Shown: piece after piece, positions 46,601-59,004 of the stretch | How positions within the stretch are numbered: position 1 is the stretch's first letter | How the letters are laid out: the number at the start of each line of letters is the position of its first letter | Origin: Rhodocyclaceae bacterium | GTDB lineage: Bacteria; Pseudomonadota; Gammaproteobacteria; Burkholderiales; Rhodocyclaceae | DNA: 64,000 nt | Direction of reading: 5' to 3' | NCBI GenBank assembly: GCA_016791105.1 | Contig: JAEUNM010000062.1 | Location: forward strand, 1-64,000 | Position numbers and translations under genes: made by a program | Notes under the pieces: model-generated | Database searches by the model: none | Seen by the model: the letters and a program-made list of their open reading frames with translations, nothing else | What the model was told of the DNA's origin: nothing

Positions 46601-47616
46601 CGGGTAATTTCCATGAAGCGGCCGTTCACATCCACCATGCGCCAGGACGCCAGGTTATCCAGCGCCGTACCCCACAGCACGGCCTTTTTGCCGCCGGCGT
46701 TCATGGCGATATTGCCGCCTATGCAGGAGGCGTCGGCGGACGTGGGGTCGCAGGCGAATACCACGCCGGCCGCATCGGCGGCGTCCATGGCGCGGCGCGT
46801 CACCACACCGGCACCGGTGCGTATGGTGGCGTAGGGTTCGGTAAGGCCGGGCAGCACGGTTTGCTGCACCACGCCCAAATCTATGAGTTTTTCCGTATTG
46901 ATGACGGCCGCGTTGGGCGTGAGCGGCACCGCACCGCCCGTATAGCCGGTACCGCCGCCGCGCGGAATGAGGGTGAGCCCAAGTTCGATACAGGCGCGTA
47001 CCAGCGGCGCAACTTCGTCTTCCGTATCCGGATACAGCACCACGAATGGAAATTCGACGCGCCAGTCGGTCGCGTCGGTTACGTGAGACACGCGCGCAAG
47101 CCCGTCGAAAGCAATGTTGTCGCGCCGCGTGTGGCGCGACAACACTTTCACGGCGCGCTCGCGCATGTCGTACATCTGTTCGAAATGGCGCTTGAAGTCA
47201 TCCACGGCGCGGTGCGCCGCTTCGATCAGCATGGCCACGCGCTGCGAACGCGCTTCGGCATCGGGCGTGCCGGCGCGCTGGGCGTTTTCTTGCCGGCGGC
47301 GGTCGACTTCGTGCAGGCGGTGGTGCAGGGCCTCGGCCAGCGCATTGCGGCGGCCGCGGTTTTCCAGCATGTCGTCTTCAAGATAGGGGTTGCGGCGCAC
47401 CACCCAGATATCGCCCAGCACCTCGTACAGCATGCGTGCGGAGCGGCCAGTGACGCGCTCGGCGCGCAATTCGTCGAGCACGCGCCACATGTCCTCGCCC
47501 AACAAGCGAATCACGATTTCGCGGTCGGAAAACGAGGTGTAGTTATACGGAATTTCACGCAAGCGCACCGGGGCTTGGGCGTCACGCTGGTCCATGAATT
47601 CGGGTTGAATCTGCAT
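43681..47616 (-). CDS. FAD/Fe-S dehydrogenase, GlcD-GlcF-like fusion (DUF3683)
   Basis: 1311 residues. N-terminal DUF3683-like region ([20 protein letters not shown]), an FAD-binding PCMH domain around 190-400 ([15 protein letters not shown]), an FAD-linked oxidase C-terminal domain to ~800 ([24 protein letters not shown]), two ferredoxin clusters at ~845 ([11 protein letters not shown]) and ~905 ([11 protein letters not shown]), then two CCG domains ([10 protein letters not shown] and CCGESGTFA). This is a 2-hydroxyacid (glycolate/D-lactate) dehydrogenase plan with the flavin and Fe-S subunits in one chain. The substrate is not fixed by sequence. It stands alone; the long plus-strand frame opposite (45661-47619) is a shadow. 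Confidence 0.92.
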   Translation of the reverse strand: MQIQPEFMDQRDAQAPVRLREIPYNYTSFSDREIVIRLLGEDMWRVLDELRAERVTGRSARMLYEVLGDIWVVRRNPYLEDDMLENRGRRNALAEALHHRLHEVDRRRQENAQRAGTPDAEARSQRVAMLIEAAHRAVDDFKRHFEQMYDMRERAVKVLSRHTRRDNIAFDGLARVSHVTDATDWRVEFPFVVLYPDTEDEVAPLVRACIELGLTLIPRGGGTGYTGGAVPLTPNAAVINTEKLIDLGVVQQTVLPGLTEPYATIRTGAGVVTRRAMDAADAAGVVFACDPTSADASCIGGNIAMNAGGKKAVLWGTALDNLASWRMVDVNGRFMEITRVGHNLGKIHDAEVARFSVQRFELDGKTATGVPEVLEIPGPSFRKLGLGKDVTDKFLSGVPGVQKEGTDGIITSAVWILHRMPAHTRTVCLEFFGQVREAVPSIVEIKNYLDRRPGGAILAGLEHLDERYVKAVGYATKAKRRSESSGRPKMVLIGDIVGDDETAVMRAASEVVRICNARGAEGFIAASAEARKKFWLDRSRTAAIARHTNAFKVNEDVVIPLPRMGDYCDGIERINIELSLKNKIRLCDALTDFLHGDLPLHQFDANLDKNVLIGDRRSAALEHISSVRARWHWIYNNLDQPLAEAEIVLGAQGVQFGALTNKAAKPLLFHRLQDYSLRVSWKKELLPQLESIFAGAMYAPVADRIRALHKEVLRSRVFVALHMHAGDGNVHTNLPVNSDDYAMLQEANAAVARIMALARALGGVISGEHGIGITKLEFLSEKEMRPFAEYKQRIDPNGHFNKGKLLPGADLRRAYTPSFSLLGVESLIMEQSDIGDISDMIKNCLRCGKCKPVCTTHVPRANLLYSPRNKILATSLLIEAFLYEEQTRRGVSLRHFDEFGEVADHCTVCHKCVNPCPVDIDFGDVSIAMRNLLRREGKKKFNPGTAAAMAFLNATDPTRIKLIRKGLVDWSYKLQRLGNKLGKSFGLVQPQTRQPPATTERPAVKAQVIHFINKPMPAKMPARTARAMLDIEDDKIVPVIRDPKVAAEDAEAVFYFPGCGSERLFSQVGLATQAMLYHVGSVTVLPPGYLCCGYPQTSAGDEDKGQQISTANRVLFHRVANTLNYLDIKTVVVSCGTCMDQLMKYEFDKIFPGCRLLDIHEYLLEKGVKLEGVGGVRYMYHDPCHSPIKTQQPIKLVNQLMGQKVELNDRCCGESGTFAASRPDIATQVRSRKQVEMEAGAAKLRADGFSGDVKILTSCPSCLQGLKRYNDDAGTDADYIVIEMAKRVLGENWLQDYVNAANRGGIERVLL

Positions 47617-47795
47617 TGAAAAATCTCGCGGCGGCAGCGGCCGCCCTGTTCAAGGCTCTATTTTAGAGCGGGCCGGCAGGGGAGGCACGTTTTGATGGAT
47701 CTCAATTCCATTCCGACCGGTTAAACCTGTCTGAGCTTGCGACAGCGGAAAGCGTGGCGAAATCTGGCTGGCGGTTGCGACGGCGCCTGCTGCGC

Positions 47796-48605
47796 TCAGT
47801 TCCGCGCCTGGCTTGCGTCCTGCCAGGCATCAAAAATTCGCACCAGTTGCGGCAAACCGAGGCGTATCGCGCTGGGGCCGGGTGCCAGCATGTCGGCGGA
47901 CTTGATTTCGTGCAACTGCCCCGCGCGCACCGCCGGGATGGCGTCCCAGCCGGGCCGGGCGGCCAGTTTCTCGGGGCGAAATTTTTTCCCGCACCAGGAT
48001 CCGATGATGATGTCCGGCGCTTTTTCCACCACCTGCAGGGGATCGCTCACGATGCGCCGGGCCGCATTGGGGGCCAGGGCCTGTTCGGCGTACACGTCGT
48101 CGCCACCGGCGATGGCGATCAATTCCGAGGCCCAGCGTATGCCGGAAATCAACGGCTCGTCCCATTCCTCGAAATACACGCGCGGGCGCCGCTGGCGTTG
48201 TGCCGCAGCGCTGCGGGCGCTCGCGATCCGCTCCTCCAGTTGCGCCACCAGTGCCAAGGCGCGCGGCTCCGCGCCCACCAGCCGGCCGACGCATTCCACC
48301 ATCGCCAAAATGCCCTCCACGCTGCGCTGATTGAACAGGTGAACTTCGACCCCGGCCTTCACCAGATCGCGGCACATGTCGGCCTGCAGGTCGGAAAACG
48401 CCAGCACCAGGTCCGGCGCCACAGCCAGGATGCGCCCCAGTTGCGCGCTGGAAAAACCGCTCACCTTGGGCTTTTCGCGGCGGGCCCGCGGCGGATGCAC
48501 GGTAAAGCCGGAAATGCCGGCGATGCGCGCGTCTTCGCCCAGCTCGTAGAGCACCTCCACGGTTTCCGTGGACAGGCACACGATGCGTTGCGGCAGCCTG
48601 CTCAC
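47796..48605 (-). CDS. Cobalamin-binding BtuF-like protein without signal peptide
   Basis: 269 residues of the periplasmic-binding-protein type III fold used for B12 and siderophores (RIVCLSTETVEVLYELG; DLVLAFSDLQADMCRDL; PDIIIGSWCGKKFRPEKL, then WDAIPAVRAGQLHEI). It begins directly with the fold (GTG 48605) and no signal peptide is visible, so it may be cytoplasmic or have a misplaced start. Its location beside cobT/cobS/cobC supports a corrinoid role. Confidence 0.82.
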   Translation of the reverse strand: MSRLPQRIVCLSTETVEVLYELGEDARIAGISGFTVHPPRARREKPKVSGFSSAQLGRILAVAPDLVLAFSDLQADMCRDLVKAGVEVHLFNQRSVEGILAMVECVGRLVGAEPRALALVAQLEERIASARSAAAQRQRRPRVYFEEWDEPLISGIRWASELIAIAGGDDVYAEQALAPNAARRIVSDPLQVVEKAPDIIIGSWCGKKFRPEKLAARPGWDAIPAVRAGQLHEIKSADMLAPGPSAIRLGLPQLVRIFDAWQDASQARN

Positions 48606-48859
48606 AGGGCCGCTCCGCGCCGCCCCGGCCGGCCGCTCGAGATCAAATCCAGCATGGGCGTGAGCCTAGCACGCCATGCCATAATTCCGGCCCTTGAGCG
48701 GGGCTGGCAGGGACAAAAGCGTGGTGCCGCCACCCGGCCGCAAGGACGCGGGGCAAGCACACATCCGCTGGCCAAAAACCTGCCGTTTCCAGCAATAAGC
48801 CGGCGAGTCCGAATCGCTGCGCGTGCCGCACATGCGGCCAAAGCGAAAGGATTTATCGA

Positions 48860-49912
48860 ATGCAGTCGCAACTTCCACCGTTCCGCATCGCCGCCGTGGA
48901 CCGTGCCCTCGAGCCGGCGCTGCGCGCGAGAATCGACGGCAAGACCAAACCCCTGGGTGCGCTTGGCCGCCTCGAAGCACTGGCCCTGCAAATAGGCCTG
49001 ATCCAGGGCACGGCCGCGCCGCGCCTCGTAAACCCTCACGTTCTGGTGTGCGCAGGCGACCACGGCGCGGCCCGGGCCGGCGTATCGGCCTATCCGCAGG
49101 ACGTGACCTGGCAAATGGTGGAAAACTTTCTGGCCGGCGGCGCCGCCATCAACGTGCTGAGTCGTCAGGCCGGCATGCGCCTGGTGGTGGCCGACGCCGG
49201 TGTGAATCACGATTTCGGCCACCTCCCCGGCCTGGTGGCGGCAAAGGTGGCGCCGGGCACTGCCAGCTACCTCGAAGGCGCGGCCATGAGCGCCAGCCAG
49301 TGCGCCCTGGCGATCACGCGCGGCGCGGCGCTGGCGCGCGAGCTTGCCGCGCAGGGCTGCAAACTGCTGGCTTTCGGTGAAATGGGCATAGGCAATACCG
49401 CCGCCGCTTCGCTCATTACCCACTGCCTCACCGGCCTCGCCCTGCGCGACTGCACGGGCCGCGGCACCGGCCTGGACGACGCCGGCCTGGCACGCAAGCA
49501 GGACCTGCTCGCCACGGCCGTTGCCATCTGGGAACAACCCAGCCGCGATCCGCTGGCCGTTCTGGCGCGCTTTGGCGGCTTCGAAATCGCCATGCTGGCC
49601 GGTGCCATGCTGGCGGCGGCCGAAGCCAGAATGGTGTTGCTGATCGATGGATTCATCGTCACCAGCGCTCTGCTGACTGCCGCTGCGCTATACCCGGACA
49701 TCCGCGACTACTGCGTGTTCGCACATTGCTCCAGCGAAGCCGGGCATCGCCGGCAACTCGAGTACCTGAACGCCAAGCCGCTGCTGGACCTGGAGTTGCG
49801 CCTGGGCGAAGGCACCGGCGCGGCACTTGCCTATCCGCTGCTGACCGCGGCCTGTGCTTTCCTCGAAGAAATGGCCAGCTTCGAGTCGGCCGGCGTAGCG
49901 CAGCGCGCGTGA
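48860..49912 (+). CDS. cobT: Nicotinate-nucleotide-dimethylbenzimidazole phosphoribosyltransferase
   Basis: 350 residues. [50 protein letters not shown] and [16 protein letters not shown] are the family blocks; E317 in GEGTG is the catalytic base. It makes the alpha-ribotide of the B12 lower ligand. TGATG coupling to cobS. Confidence 0.96.
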   Translation: MQSQLPPFRIAAVDRALEPALRARIDGKTKPLGALGRLEALALQIGLIQGTAAPRLVNPHVLVCAGDHGAARAGVSAYPQDVTWQMVENFLAGGAAINVLSRQAGMRLVVADAGVNHDFGHLPGLVAAKVAPGTASYLEGAAMSASQCALAITRGAALARELAAQGCKLLAFGEMGIGNTAAASLITHCLTGLALRDCTGRGTGLDDAGLARKQDLLATAVAIWEQPSRDPLAVLARFGGFEIAMLAGAMLAAAEARMVLLIDGFIVTSALLTAAALYPDIRDYCVFAHCSSEAGHRRQLEYLNAKPLLDLELRLGEGTGAALAYPLLTAACAFLEEMASFESAGVAQRA

Positions 49913-50673
49913 TGGGCCGCGAACTCGAGTACTTTTTTGCCGCGCTGCGCTTTTTTACGCGCCTGCCGGTGCCGGCCTGGGTAGGCCATTCGCAGGAACA
50001 ACTGGACAAGGCCTCGCGCTACTTCCCGCTGGTAGGCGTGCTGGTCGGGATGATAGGCGCCGCCGTCAGCACGGCGCTGGCGCTGCGGCTGCCGCTGTCG
50101 CTGGCCGTCATCGCCGGCATTGCGGCCACTTTGCTCGCGACCGGCGCTTTCCATGAGGACGGCTTCGCCGACATGGTGGATGGTTTCGGCGGCGGCTGGG
50201 AAAAAAGCCGCGTGCTGGAAATCATGAAAGATTCGCGCATCGGCAGTTTCGGCGCCATCGCCATCGCGCTGATGCTGCTGGCCAAGTACAGCGCGCTGAT
50301 GGAAATCGGTGCCGGCGGCAATCTGATCGGCCTGGGCAGCGCCCTCGTCGCCGGCCACGCACTGTCGCGCTTCGCCTCGACCACGCTCATCTATGCGCTC
50401 GAATACGTGCGCGAGGACGAAACCAGCAAGTCCAAGCCCCTGGCGCGCCGCCTGAGTTTGGGCGAACTGGCGCTCGCGGGTCTGTTCGGTCTGGCGCCCT
50501 GCTTCTTGCTGGCCACCCCGCAGGCGCTGGCCGGCATCGCCCTGGCGGCGGTGATTACGCTACTTGCCGCGCGGCATTTTCTGCGCCGTATCGGCGGCTA
50601 TACCGGCGACTGCCTGGGCGCGGCCCAGCAAATGAGCGAACTGGCGTTTTACGTGGGCGTGCTGTGCGTGTAG
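49912..50673 (+). CDS. cobS: Adenosylcobinamide-GDP ribazoletransferase
   Basis: 253 residues, inner-membrane enzyme with ~6 helices. [14 protein letters not shown] at the start and [39 protein letters not shown]-type block (acidic Mg site) are diagnostic. It joins alpha-ribazole to adenosylcobinamide-GDP, the last assembly step of cobalamin. It overlaps cobC by ten bases. Confidence 0.95.
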   Translation: MGRELEYFFAALRFFTRLPVPAWVGHSQEQLDKASRYFPLVGVLVGMIGAAVSTALALRLPLSLAVIAGIAATLLATGAFHEDGFADMVDGFGGGWEKSRVLEIMKDSRIGSFGAIAIALMLLAKYSALMEIGAGGNLIGLGSALVAGHALSRFASTTLIYALEYVREDETSKSKPLARRLSLGELALAGLFGLAPCFLLATPQALAGIALAAVITLLAARHFLRRIGGYTGDCLGAAQQMSELAFYVGVLCV

Positions 50674-51224
50674 CGCCGCCGCCGCGCCGCTGCCGCATTT
50701 ACCTGATCCGGCATCCGCGCCCGGCGGCCGCCGAGGGGCTGTGTTACGGCGCCAGCGAACTCGATCTGGCCGAAGACGCGGCAGCCTGCGCTGCGCTGCT
50801 GAAGCGGGAACTGCCGCCGAAGTTGCCGCTGTTCAGCAGCCCCATGCGCCGCTGCCGCCTGCTCGCCCAGCACTTGCACCCGCAGCCGGCCTACGACGCA
50901 CGCCTGCGCGAAATGCATTTCGGTGCCTGGGAAATGCGGCCCTGGAACGATTTGCCGCGCGATCAACTGGACGCCTGGGCCGCCGCGCCGCTCGATTACG
51001 TGCCGCCCGGGGGCGAGTCGGTTGCCGCACTACGGGCACGGGTGGCCGATTTCATCGCCGAACGCAGCAGGGATTTGCACGGCGATTACGCGGTGGTGGC
51101 CCACGCCGGGGTCATGAAAATTTTCGCCGCAGTGTGCCAGCAGCTGGAGCCGGCCGAATGGTTCAAGCTGCAGTTCGAGTTTGGCCGCATGGCGGTCATG
51201 GAGTATCCGGAGGCCGGTGTGTAG
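50664..51224 (+). CDS. cobC: Histidine-phosphatase-family protein, alpha-ribazole phosphatase type
   Basis: 186 residues. YLIRHPRPA holds the catalytic RHP histidine, [15 protein letters not shown] and [13 protein letters not shown] follow, and [11 protein letters not shown] carries the second histidine. It would take the phosphate off alpha-ribazole phosphate. The GTG at 50664 overlaps cobS, so it is the third gene of the cobTSC operon. cobU and the corrin-ring genes are not in this window. Confidence 0.9.
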   Translation: MRVAPPPRRCRIYLIRHPRPAAAEGLCYGASELDLAEDAAACAALLKRELPPKLPLFSSPMRRCRLLAQHLHPQPAYDARLREMHFGAWEMRPWNDLPRDQLDAWAAAPLDYVPPGGESVAALRARVADFIAERSRDLHGDYAVVAHAGVMKIFAAVCQQLEPAEWFKLQFEFGRMAVMEYPEAGV

Positions 51225-51246
51225 CGGCGTGATTCACTGGGGTGGG

Positions 51247-51895
51247 TTGCTTCGGTTTTTACGCCCGGCGGCTGCGATCGCGGGCGGGACGCCCGCGCCC
51301 CCAAGTTGGGCGTGATTTAAGCGGCGGGCGGTTTGCGGGTTCGGCTCGTATGCGGGGTGTGGAATTTGGCATGGCGCTGGGAGCGTGGGCGTCTCGCCCG
51401 CGCTTTTACGCCCGGCGGGTGCGATCGCGGGCGGGACGCCCGCGCCCCCAAGTTGGGCGCGATTTAAGCGGTGGGCGGTTTTTGGGTTGGGCTCGTATGC
51501 CGGGCGTGGAATTCGGCAGGGCGCTGGGAGCGTGGGCGTCTCGCCCGCGCTTTTACGCCCGGCGGCTGCGATCGCGGGCGGGACGCCCGCGCCCCCAAGT
51601 TGGGTGCGATTTAAGCGGTGGGCGGTTTTTGGGTTGGGCTCATATGCCGGGTGTGGAATCCGGCAGGGCGCTGGGGGCGTGGGCGTCTCGCCCGCGCTTT
51701 TACGCCCGGTGGCTGCGCTCGCGGGCGGGACGCCCGCGCCCCCAAGTTGGGCGTGATTTAAGTGGTGGGCGGTTTTTGGGTTCGGCTCGTATGCGGGGTG
51801 TGGAATCCGGCATGGCGCTGGGAGCGTGGGCGTCTCGCCCGCGCTTTTGCGCCCGGCGGCTGCGATCGCGGGCGACTCGCCCGCGCCGCCAGGAA
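51247..51895. repeat. GC-rich tandem repeat array, exact 147-bp period
   Basis: The landmark TTTT(A/G)CGCCCGG recurs at 51261, 51408, 51555, 51702 and 51849: exactly 147 bases each time. Every unit has GCGGGCGGGACGCCCGCG, CCCCCAAGTTGGG, a TTTAAG(C/T)GGTGGGCGG block, GGCTCGTATGC, and GCGTGGGCGTCTCGCCCGCG. The last copy is cut off (CGGGCGACTCGCCCGC). It shares family with 4270-4740 and 8380-8440. Long open frames in it are caused by the period being a multiple of three. Confidence 0.92.
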
Positions 51896-51965
51896 AGGCG
51901 CCAAGTCCGCGCCATAGTATATTCGGCCGGGGCCGCAGGGGCGGCCCGCATTCCCTACCCGCAAT

Positions 51966-53261
51966 ATGACCGAGCAGACCGCCAGTCCATCCCTTTTGCA
52001 AGCCCTGGCCACGCGCCGCATGCTCATCTGCGTGCTGACCGGGCTATCGTCCGGCCTGCCGCTCTACGTGCTCATCAACCTGCTGCCGGCCTGGCTGCGT
52101 ACCGAAGGTTTGTCGCTGAAAGCCATAGGCGCGCTTACGCTGATCCAGTTTCCCTACACCTGGAAATTCCTCTGGGCGCCGCTCGCTGACCGCTTTGCCG
52201 TGCCCGGCCTGGGGCGCCGGCGCGGCTGGATGTTGGTGACGCACATCGGCCTGGTTGCCAGCATTGCCGCTTTCGGCGCCTTTTCGCCGCAGGCCGACCT
52301 GGGCTGGGTGGTCGCCACCGCGGCCGCCGTCGCGCTGCTGTCCGCCACGCTGGACATTGCGCTGGATGCCTTCCGGCGCGAATTGCTGCACGAAGAAGAA
52401 CTGGGCCTGGGCAATGCCGTGCACGTGAATGCCTACAAGGTGGCCGGGCTGGTGCCGGGCTCGCTGGCCCTCATCCTGTCGGAATGGCTGCCCTGGTGGC
52501 AGGTGTTCGCGATCACTTCGGCATTCATGCTGCCCGGCATCGCCATGTGCCTGCTGGTTTCAGAACCGCCGCGCAGCCTGCAGGCGCCGCCCAATCTGCG
52601 CGCCGCCTGCGTGGAGCCCTTCCGAGAATTTGTCGGCCGCGCCGGGTGGTCCGGAGCGGCGCTGGTGCTGGCATTCATCTTTCTGTACAAACTGGGCGAT
52701 TCCCTTTGTACCGCGCTCGCCACGCCGTTTTACCTGGACATGGGTTTTTCGCGCGCGGAAATCGGTGCCATCGCCAAAAACGCCGGCCTGTGGCCGTCGG
52801 TGCTGGGCGGCTTCGCGGGCGGGCTGTGGATGGTGAAATTGGGCATCAATCGCGCGTTGTGGCTGTTCGGCGTGGTGCAAATGCTGTCCATCGTGGGCTT
52901 CGCCGGGCTGGCCTGGCTGGGCCCGGCCGCCGCCACGCCGGAGCGTCTGGCGGTGCTTGCCGGGGTGATCGGTTTCGAAGCGCTGGGGGTCGGGCTGGGT
53001 ACGGCTGCCTTCGTGGCATTCATCGCGCGCGCCACCAATCCGGCCTATACCGCCACGCAATACGCACTATTCACCAGCCTGGCCGCGGTGCCGCGCACCT
53101 TCATCAATGCCGGCGCCGGCTGGCTGGTGGAAAATCTGGGCTGGGTCACGTTCTACATGCTGTGCACCGGGCTCGCCGTGCCGGGCATGCTGCTGTTGTT
53201 CAAAGTGGCGCCATGGAACGAACACGCGCGCGGCGCGGAGCCGGCCCAGGCGACGCGTTGA
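51966..53261 (+). CDS. ampG: AmpG-like MFS permease
   Basis: 431 residues, 12 or so membrane helices. GLSSGLPLYVLINLLPAWLR, then FPYTWKFLWAPLADRFAVPG, and DIALDAFRRELL are AmpG-family blocks. The protein imports muropeptides (GlcNAc-anhydro-MurNAc peptides) for cell-wall recycling. It directly follows the tandem repeat array; the ATG lies ~70 bases after the last unit. Confidence 0.88.
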   Translation: MTEQTASPSLLQALATRRMLICVLTGLSSGLPLYVLINLLPAWLRTEGLSLKAIGALTLIQFPYTWKFLWAPLADRFAVPGLGRRRGWMLVTHIGLVASIAAFGAFSPQADLGWVVATAAAVALLSATLDIALDAFRRELLHEEELGLGNAVHVNAYKVAGLVPGSLALILSEWLPWWQVFAITSAFMLPGIAMCLLVSEPPRSLQAPPNLRAACVEPFREFVGRAGWSGAALVLAFIFLYKLGDSLCTALATPFYLDMGFSRAEIGAIAKNAGLWPSVLGGFAGGLWMVKLGINRALWLFGVVQMLSIVGFAGLAWLGPAAATPERLAVLAGVIGFEALGVGLGTAAFVAFIARATNPAYTATQYALFTSLAAVPRTFINAGAGWLVENLGWVTFYMLCTGLAVPGMLLLFKVAPWNEHARGAEPAQATR

Positions 53262-53308
53262 CCGGTCCGGCGGCTCCGCTCAAAATCGGCCGCGGGAGGA
53301 TTCAACCT

Positions 53309-53719
53309 ATGCTTACCTATCGCGGAACCGTCTATCCGTGGCACTGCGACCACGTCGGCCACATGAACGTCATGTGGTACGTGGGGAAATTTGACGAAGG
53401 CACCTGGCATTTTTTCAATGCCATCGGGCTCACGCCGGCCTATTTCCGCGCCGAGGGCCGCGGCATGGCGGCGGTCGAACAGAACATCAGCTATCTGCGC
53501 GAACTGCATGCCGGCGAAATCGTGTCGGTCGAAACCACCATCAAGGAAATCCACGCAAAACGCATCGTGTTCATGCACGAAATGCGCAATGAAGCGAGCG
53601 GCGAAGTGGCGGCCAGAACCACGCTGACGGCGGTGCATCTGGACACCGCCGCCAGAAAATCCTGCGTTTTTCCGCCGGCCGTGGTCGAAGCTGCAAACGC
53701 CTTGCTCGCGCAGGGCTGA
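53309..53719 (+). CDS. 4HBT-type acyl-CoA thioesterase
   Basis: 136 residues. YRGTVYPWHCDHVGHMNVMWYV and the paired DE helix (KFDEGTWHFFNAIG) give the hotdog-fold thioesterase of YbgC/4HBT type; D in CDHVGHMN is the catalytic acid. GGGAGGA lies just before ATG 53309. It follows ampG closely and may share its transcript. Confidence 0.88.
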   Translation: MLTYRGTVYPWHCDHVGHMNVMWYVGKFDEGTWHFFNAIGLTPAYFRAEGRGMAAVEQNISYLRELHAGEIVSVETTIKEIHAKRIVFMHEMRNEASGEVAARTTLTAVHLDTAARKSCVFPPAVVEAANALLAQG

Positions 53720-54085
53720 ACGCCCGGCCCGGCGCGCCGGTATTTGCCGCCTTTACTGCCTACTACCCGCCTGCCTGGAGGACGGGACGCCCATTGCACG
53801 CGCATCCCGCGCCGGGAGCGTGTCGCAGCAAGCCCGCCGGGATGGAGGCAGATAGTTTCCGTCGATCGCGATTATCGATTTAATTCATTAGACCAAGTCC
53901 AAATCGACTCGTAGTCTACGGTCATGAGCCAGGCGCCAAGCTGTCGGACAGAAGGCCGGCGTGGGCTGCGGCGGGCATCCGGAGCATTAAACCCCCAGGG
54001 CAGGGCAGGTAAGTCGTGGCTTATCGCCGCGCACCGGCCGCCGCCGCAAAAGTGCAGACCGCAAACACACCAAGGAGGCAGGACT
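53720..54085. other. Intergenic region
   Basis: About 370 bases. The AT-rich stretch at 53860-53925 is the likely promoter region of ohr. No repeat. Confidence 0.45.
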
Positions 54086-54571
54086 GTGTCTGAGCAGAAA
54101 TCCACCGTAAGCTCGCCGGCCCCGGCCGCCGGCAACTTGATCCAGACCGTGTTCACGACGTCCGCAAGCGCCAAGGGCGGACGCAATGGTCACACCCGAT
54201 CCGTGGATGGGCTGGTGAGCGTCGATCTTTCGGTGCCCAAAGTAATGGGCGGCCCGGGCAAGCCGGGCACCACCACGCCGGAAGATTTGTTCGCCGCCGG
54301 TTATGCCGCCTGTTTCGGCGGCGCCATCGATTTCGTCGGCAAGCAGAAAAAAACCGATGCCACGAACGCGGCCGTTACCTGTTCGGTCTCCATCGGCCCG
54401 CGTGCCGGCGGCGGCTTCGGGCTGGCGGTAAAAATGCGCGTCGAGGACAGCACCCTGCCGCAAGCCGTACTGGCGGCGCTGGTGCAGGAAGCGCACGACA
54501 AAATCTGTCCGTACTCCCACGCGACACGTGACAACCTTCTGATCGAATTCGAGGTTATCGGCGGCGCTTGA
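54086..54571 (+). CDS. ohr: Ohr/OsmC organic hydroperoxide reductase
   Basis: 161 residues, GTG start with AAGGAGG upstream. The redox cysteines are C76 (AAGYAACFGGA) and C141 (DKICPYSHATRDN); both are flanked as in Ohr. The enzyme reduces organic peroxides with dihydrolipoamide. It precedes katG, in line with a peroxide-defence group. Confidence 0.88.
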   Translation: MSEQKSTVSSPAPAAGNLIQTVFTTSASAKGGRNGHTRSVDGLVSVDLSVPKVMGGPGKPGTTTPEDLFAAGYAACFGGAIDFVGKQKKTDATNAAVTCSVSIGPRAGGGFGLAVKMRVEDSTLPQAVLAALVQEAHDKICPYSHATRDNLLIEFEVIGGA

Positions 54572-54648
54572 ACTGCGCCGGCGGGCCACGCCGAACACGA
54601 TTTTCTGCCGGAAATCAGCAGCGCCTCCAGGCCATCCTGCGTGGCTGA

Positions 54649-57003
<2,355 letters not shown>

Positions 57004-57179
57004 GCGCGGCCTGGCAGGCCCGTCTGTCGCGTGATTGAAGCGCCGGCAGGCGGGCCTTACGCGGTGGCCCGCTGCCGCCATGCCCAAGCATCACTGCAAG
57101 GACGAGCGCGGCTGGATAAAATCAATAGTTGCCGGATTTGCCGGCCTGAACAAAACTGATGGATACAGTGGGGGACATC

Positions 57180-57680
57180 GTGAGCCAGACAGTTACACGC
57201 GCCGGCGTGCCGGTTACCGTCGAAGGAAATTTTCCGCAGAAGGGCGCGCAGGCGCCCGCATTCCGCCTCGTCGGCAAGGGTCTGGAAGACGTAAGTCTGG
57301 CCAGTTTTGCCGGCCAGCGCAAAATACTGAATATTTTTCCCAGTATCGATACGCCTACCTGCGCCGTGTCGGTACGCCAGTTCAATGCCCGCGCGAGTGT
57401 GCTGGCCAATACCGTCGTCCTGTGCATTTCGGCCGACCTGCCCTTTGCGCAGTCGCGTTTTTGCGGCGCCGAAGGGCTGAATAACGTGATCACCCTATCC
57501 ACGCTGCGCGGCGCCGAATTTCTGCGCGACTATGGGGTATTGCTGGCCGATGGCCCGATGGGCGGTCTGGCCGCGCGCGCCGTCGTCGTGCTGGACGAAA
57601 ACGACAAAGTCATCCACAGCCAGCTCGTGCCGGAAATCAAGACCGAGCCTGACTATTCCGCCGCGCTTGCCGTATTGTGA
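57180..57680 (+). CDS. tpx: Thiol peroxidase
   Basis: 166 residues, GTG start (ATG 57159 would add seven). Peroxidatic C61 in [15 protein letters not shown] and resolving C95 in SRFCGAEG match the atypical 2-Cys Tpx layout. It reduces lipid and other hydroperoxides using thioredoxin. It is followed at once by a cupin gene. Confidence 0.93.
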   Translation: MSQTVTRAGVPVTVEGNFPQKGAQAPAFRLVGKGLEDVSLASFAGQRKILNIFPSIDTPTCAVSVRQFNARASVLANTVVLCISADLPFAQSRFCGAEGLNNVITLSTLRGAEFLRDYGVLLADGPMGGLAARAVVVLDENDKVIHSQLVPEIKTEPDYSAALAVL

Positions 57681-57687
57681 GGTTGCG

Positions 57688-57963
57688 ATGTTGCCTAGCA
57701 GAGAACAATTCGAGCGCGACGCGCTCGCCGAAGGTTTCGTAGAGGTATATGACCGGGTGTGGCCGCCGGGCAAGCTCGTTCCCACTCATTCGCACCCGTT
57801 TCCGCTCAAAGCACTGGTGGTGGAAGGCGAAATGTGGCTTACCTGCCGCGGCGTCACGCACCACCTGCTGCCGGGCGGAACATTCGAACTGGATGGCAAC
57901 GAGCCGCACGAAGAACTGTACGGCGAGGCCGGTGCCACCTATTGGGTGGCGCGGCGCAACTGA
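57688..57963 (+). CDS. Small single-domain cupin
   Basis: 91 residues. THSHPFPLKALVVEGEMWLT and GGTFELDGNEPHEELYG form cupin motifs 1 and 2, with two early histidines and a late one as metal ligands. No partner domain. It starts seven bases after tpx, so it is probably co-transcribed; role unknown. Confidence 0.85.
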   Translation: MLPSREQFERDALAEGFVEVYDRVWPPGKLVPTHSHPFPLKALVVEGEMWLTCRGVTHHLLPGGTFELDGNEPHEELYGEAGATYWVARRN

Positions 57964-58152
57964 ACCACCTCAACGCGCGGCGGCCTGCACGGGCCACCCC
58001 GCGCACGCGCTTGGCACCGGCGCGGCGGCGCTTTGCGCGATAATGCGCGTCCCCGCCTGACACCGCCTGCATTCCCCAAGCGCCGGCCGGCCGCGCCCTG
58101 CGCGCTCGGCGCCCGGATGGGGCGCGGGCGTTTCCCTGGTTTGCCGCCCGCC

Positions 58153-59004
58153 ATGCAGCGCGATTCCCTACCCTATTTCGATTTTCTGCTGGACCTCATC
58201 GCGCGCCGCAACAACGTGGCCATATCCGGATTCGGCCGCCACGTGCATTGGGGCTATTGGCCCGATCCGCGCCGCGCCACCGGCGATGACGCGGATTTTG
58301 CGCGCGCTTCCGAGCGGCTTACGGCCGAATTGTGCGCCCTGGCCGGCATCGCGCCGGGGCAGCAGGTACTGGATGCCGGCTGCGGCTTCGGCGGCACCAT
58401 TGCCTACCTGAACGAGCAGGTGGCGCAACTGGAACTGACCGGCCTCAATATCGACGCGCGTCAATTGCAGCGCGCGCGCGAACTGGTTGCGCCGCGCGCT
58501 GGCACGCGCGTCGATTTTTGTGTCGGCGACGCCTGCGTGCTGCCCTTTGCAGACCAAAGTTTCGATCGCGTGCTGGCCGTCGAATGCATTTTCCACTTTC
58601 CGAGCCGGCTGGATTTCCTGCGCGAGGTGCGGCGCGTACTGCGGCCGGGCGGCACGCTGGCCCTGTCGGATTTCGTGCCGGCGGCGTTCTACGCGCCGGC
58701 CGTCAATCTGGTCGCCAAATCGGCCTGGTTCCGGCGCCTCAACTATTTCGGCCACTGCGACGTGAGCTGCACCCTGCCGCACTATCGCAAACTGGCGGCA
58801 GAAGCCGGGCTGGAAGTGGTGGTGGAACGCAAGGTGACGCGGCATATCCAGCCCACCTACCGCTACGTGCGCGCCTGCCTGAACGACGAGCAGATTACCG
58901 GCCGCCGCCTGCCCGGCGCCTCCTTGCTCATCCTGCTGCTGCAAGCCCTGGGCGCGCTGGAAGTGCTCAACTATTGTTTTTTGTCCTTCCGCCGGCCGGA
59001 CTGA
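58153..59004 (+). CDS. SAM-dependent methyltransferase (UbiE/tocopherol-methylase-like)
   Basis: 283 residues. VLDAGCGFGGTIAYL (motif I), LTGLNIDARQLQRAR, and LRPGGTLALSDFVP. The early FGRHVHWGYWPDP block resembles small-molecule C-methyltransferases of the gamma-tocopherol/sarcosine type. An extended C-terminus ends in hydrophobic residues. ATG 58153; a longer frame from 58033 is low-complexity. Confidence 0.83.
   Translation: MQRDSLPYFDFLLDLIARRNNVAISGFGRHVHWGYWPDPRRATGDDADFARASERLTAELCALAGIAPGQQVLDAGCGFGGTIAYLNEQVAQLELTGLNIDARQLQRARELVAPRAGTRVDFCVGDACVLPFADQSFDRVLAVECIFHFPSRLDFLREVRRVLRPGGTLALSDFVPAAFYAPAVNLVAKSAWFRRLNYFGHCDVSCTLPHYRKLAAEAGLEVVVERKVTRHIQPTYRYVRACLNDEQITGRRLPGASLLILLLQALGALEVLNYCFLSFRRPD

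Noticed and set aside
45661..47619. 652-residue frame opposite the FAD/Fe-S dehydrogenase
   Set aside because: Antisense shadow of a well-supported gene; His/Gln-rich translation typical of such shadows.
48606..48859. Possible cobalamin riboswitch before cobT
   Set aside because: The region has GGTGCCG and a weak B12-box-like AGCCGGCGAGTCCG, but the conserved core order (GGTG, GCCACTG, AGYCRGGARACC) is not met on either strand. A covariance search would be needed.
51234..52189. Long open frames on both strands over the repeat array (repeating ASRPRFYARRLRSRAGRP)
   Set aside because: They exist because the 147-bp period is a multiple of three; no ribosome sites, and the composition follows the palindromes.
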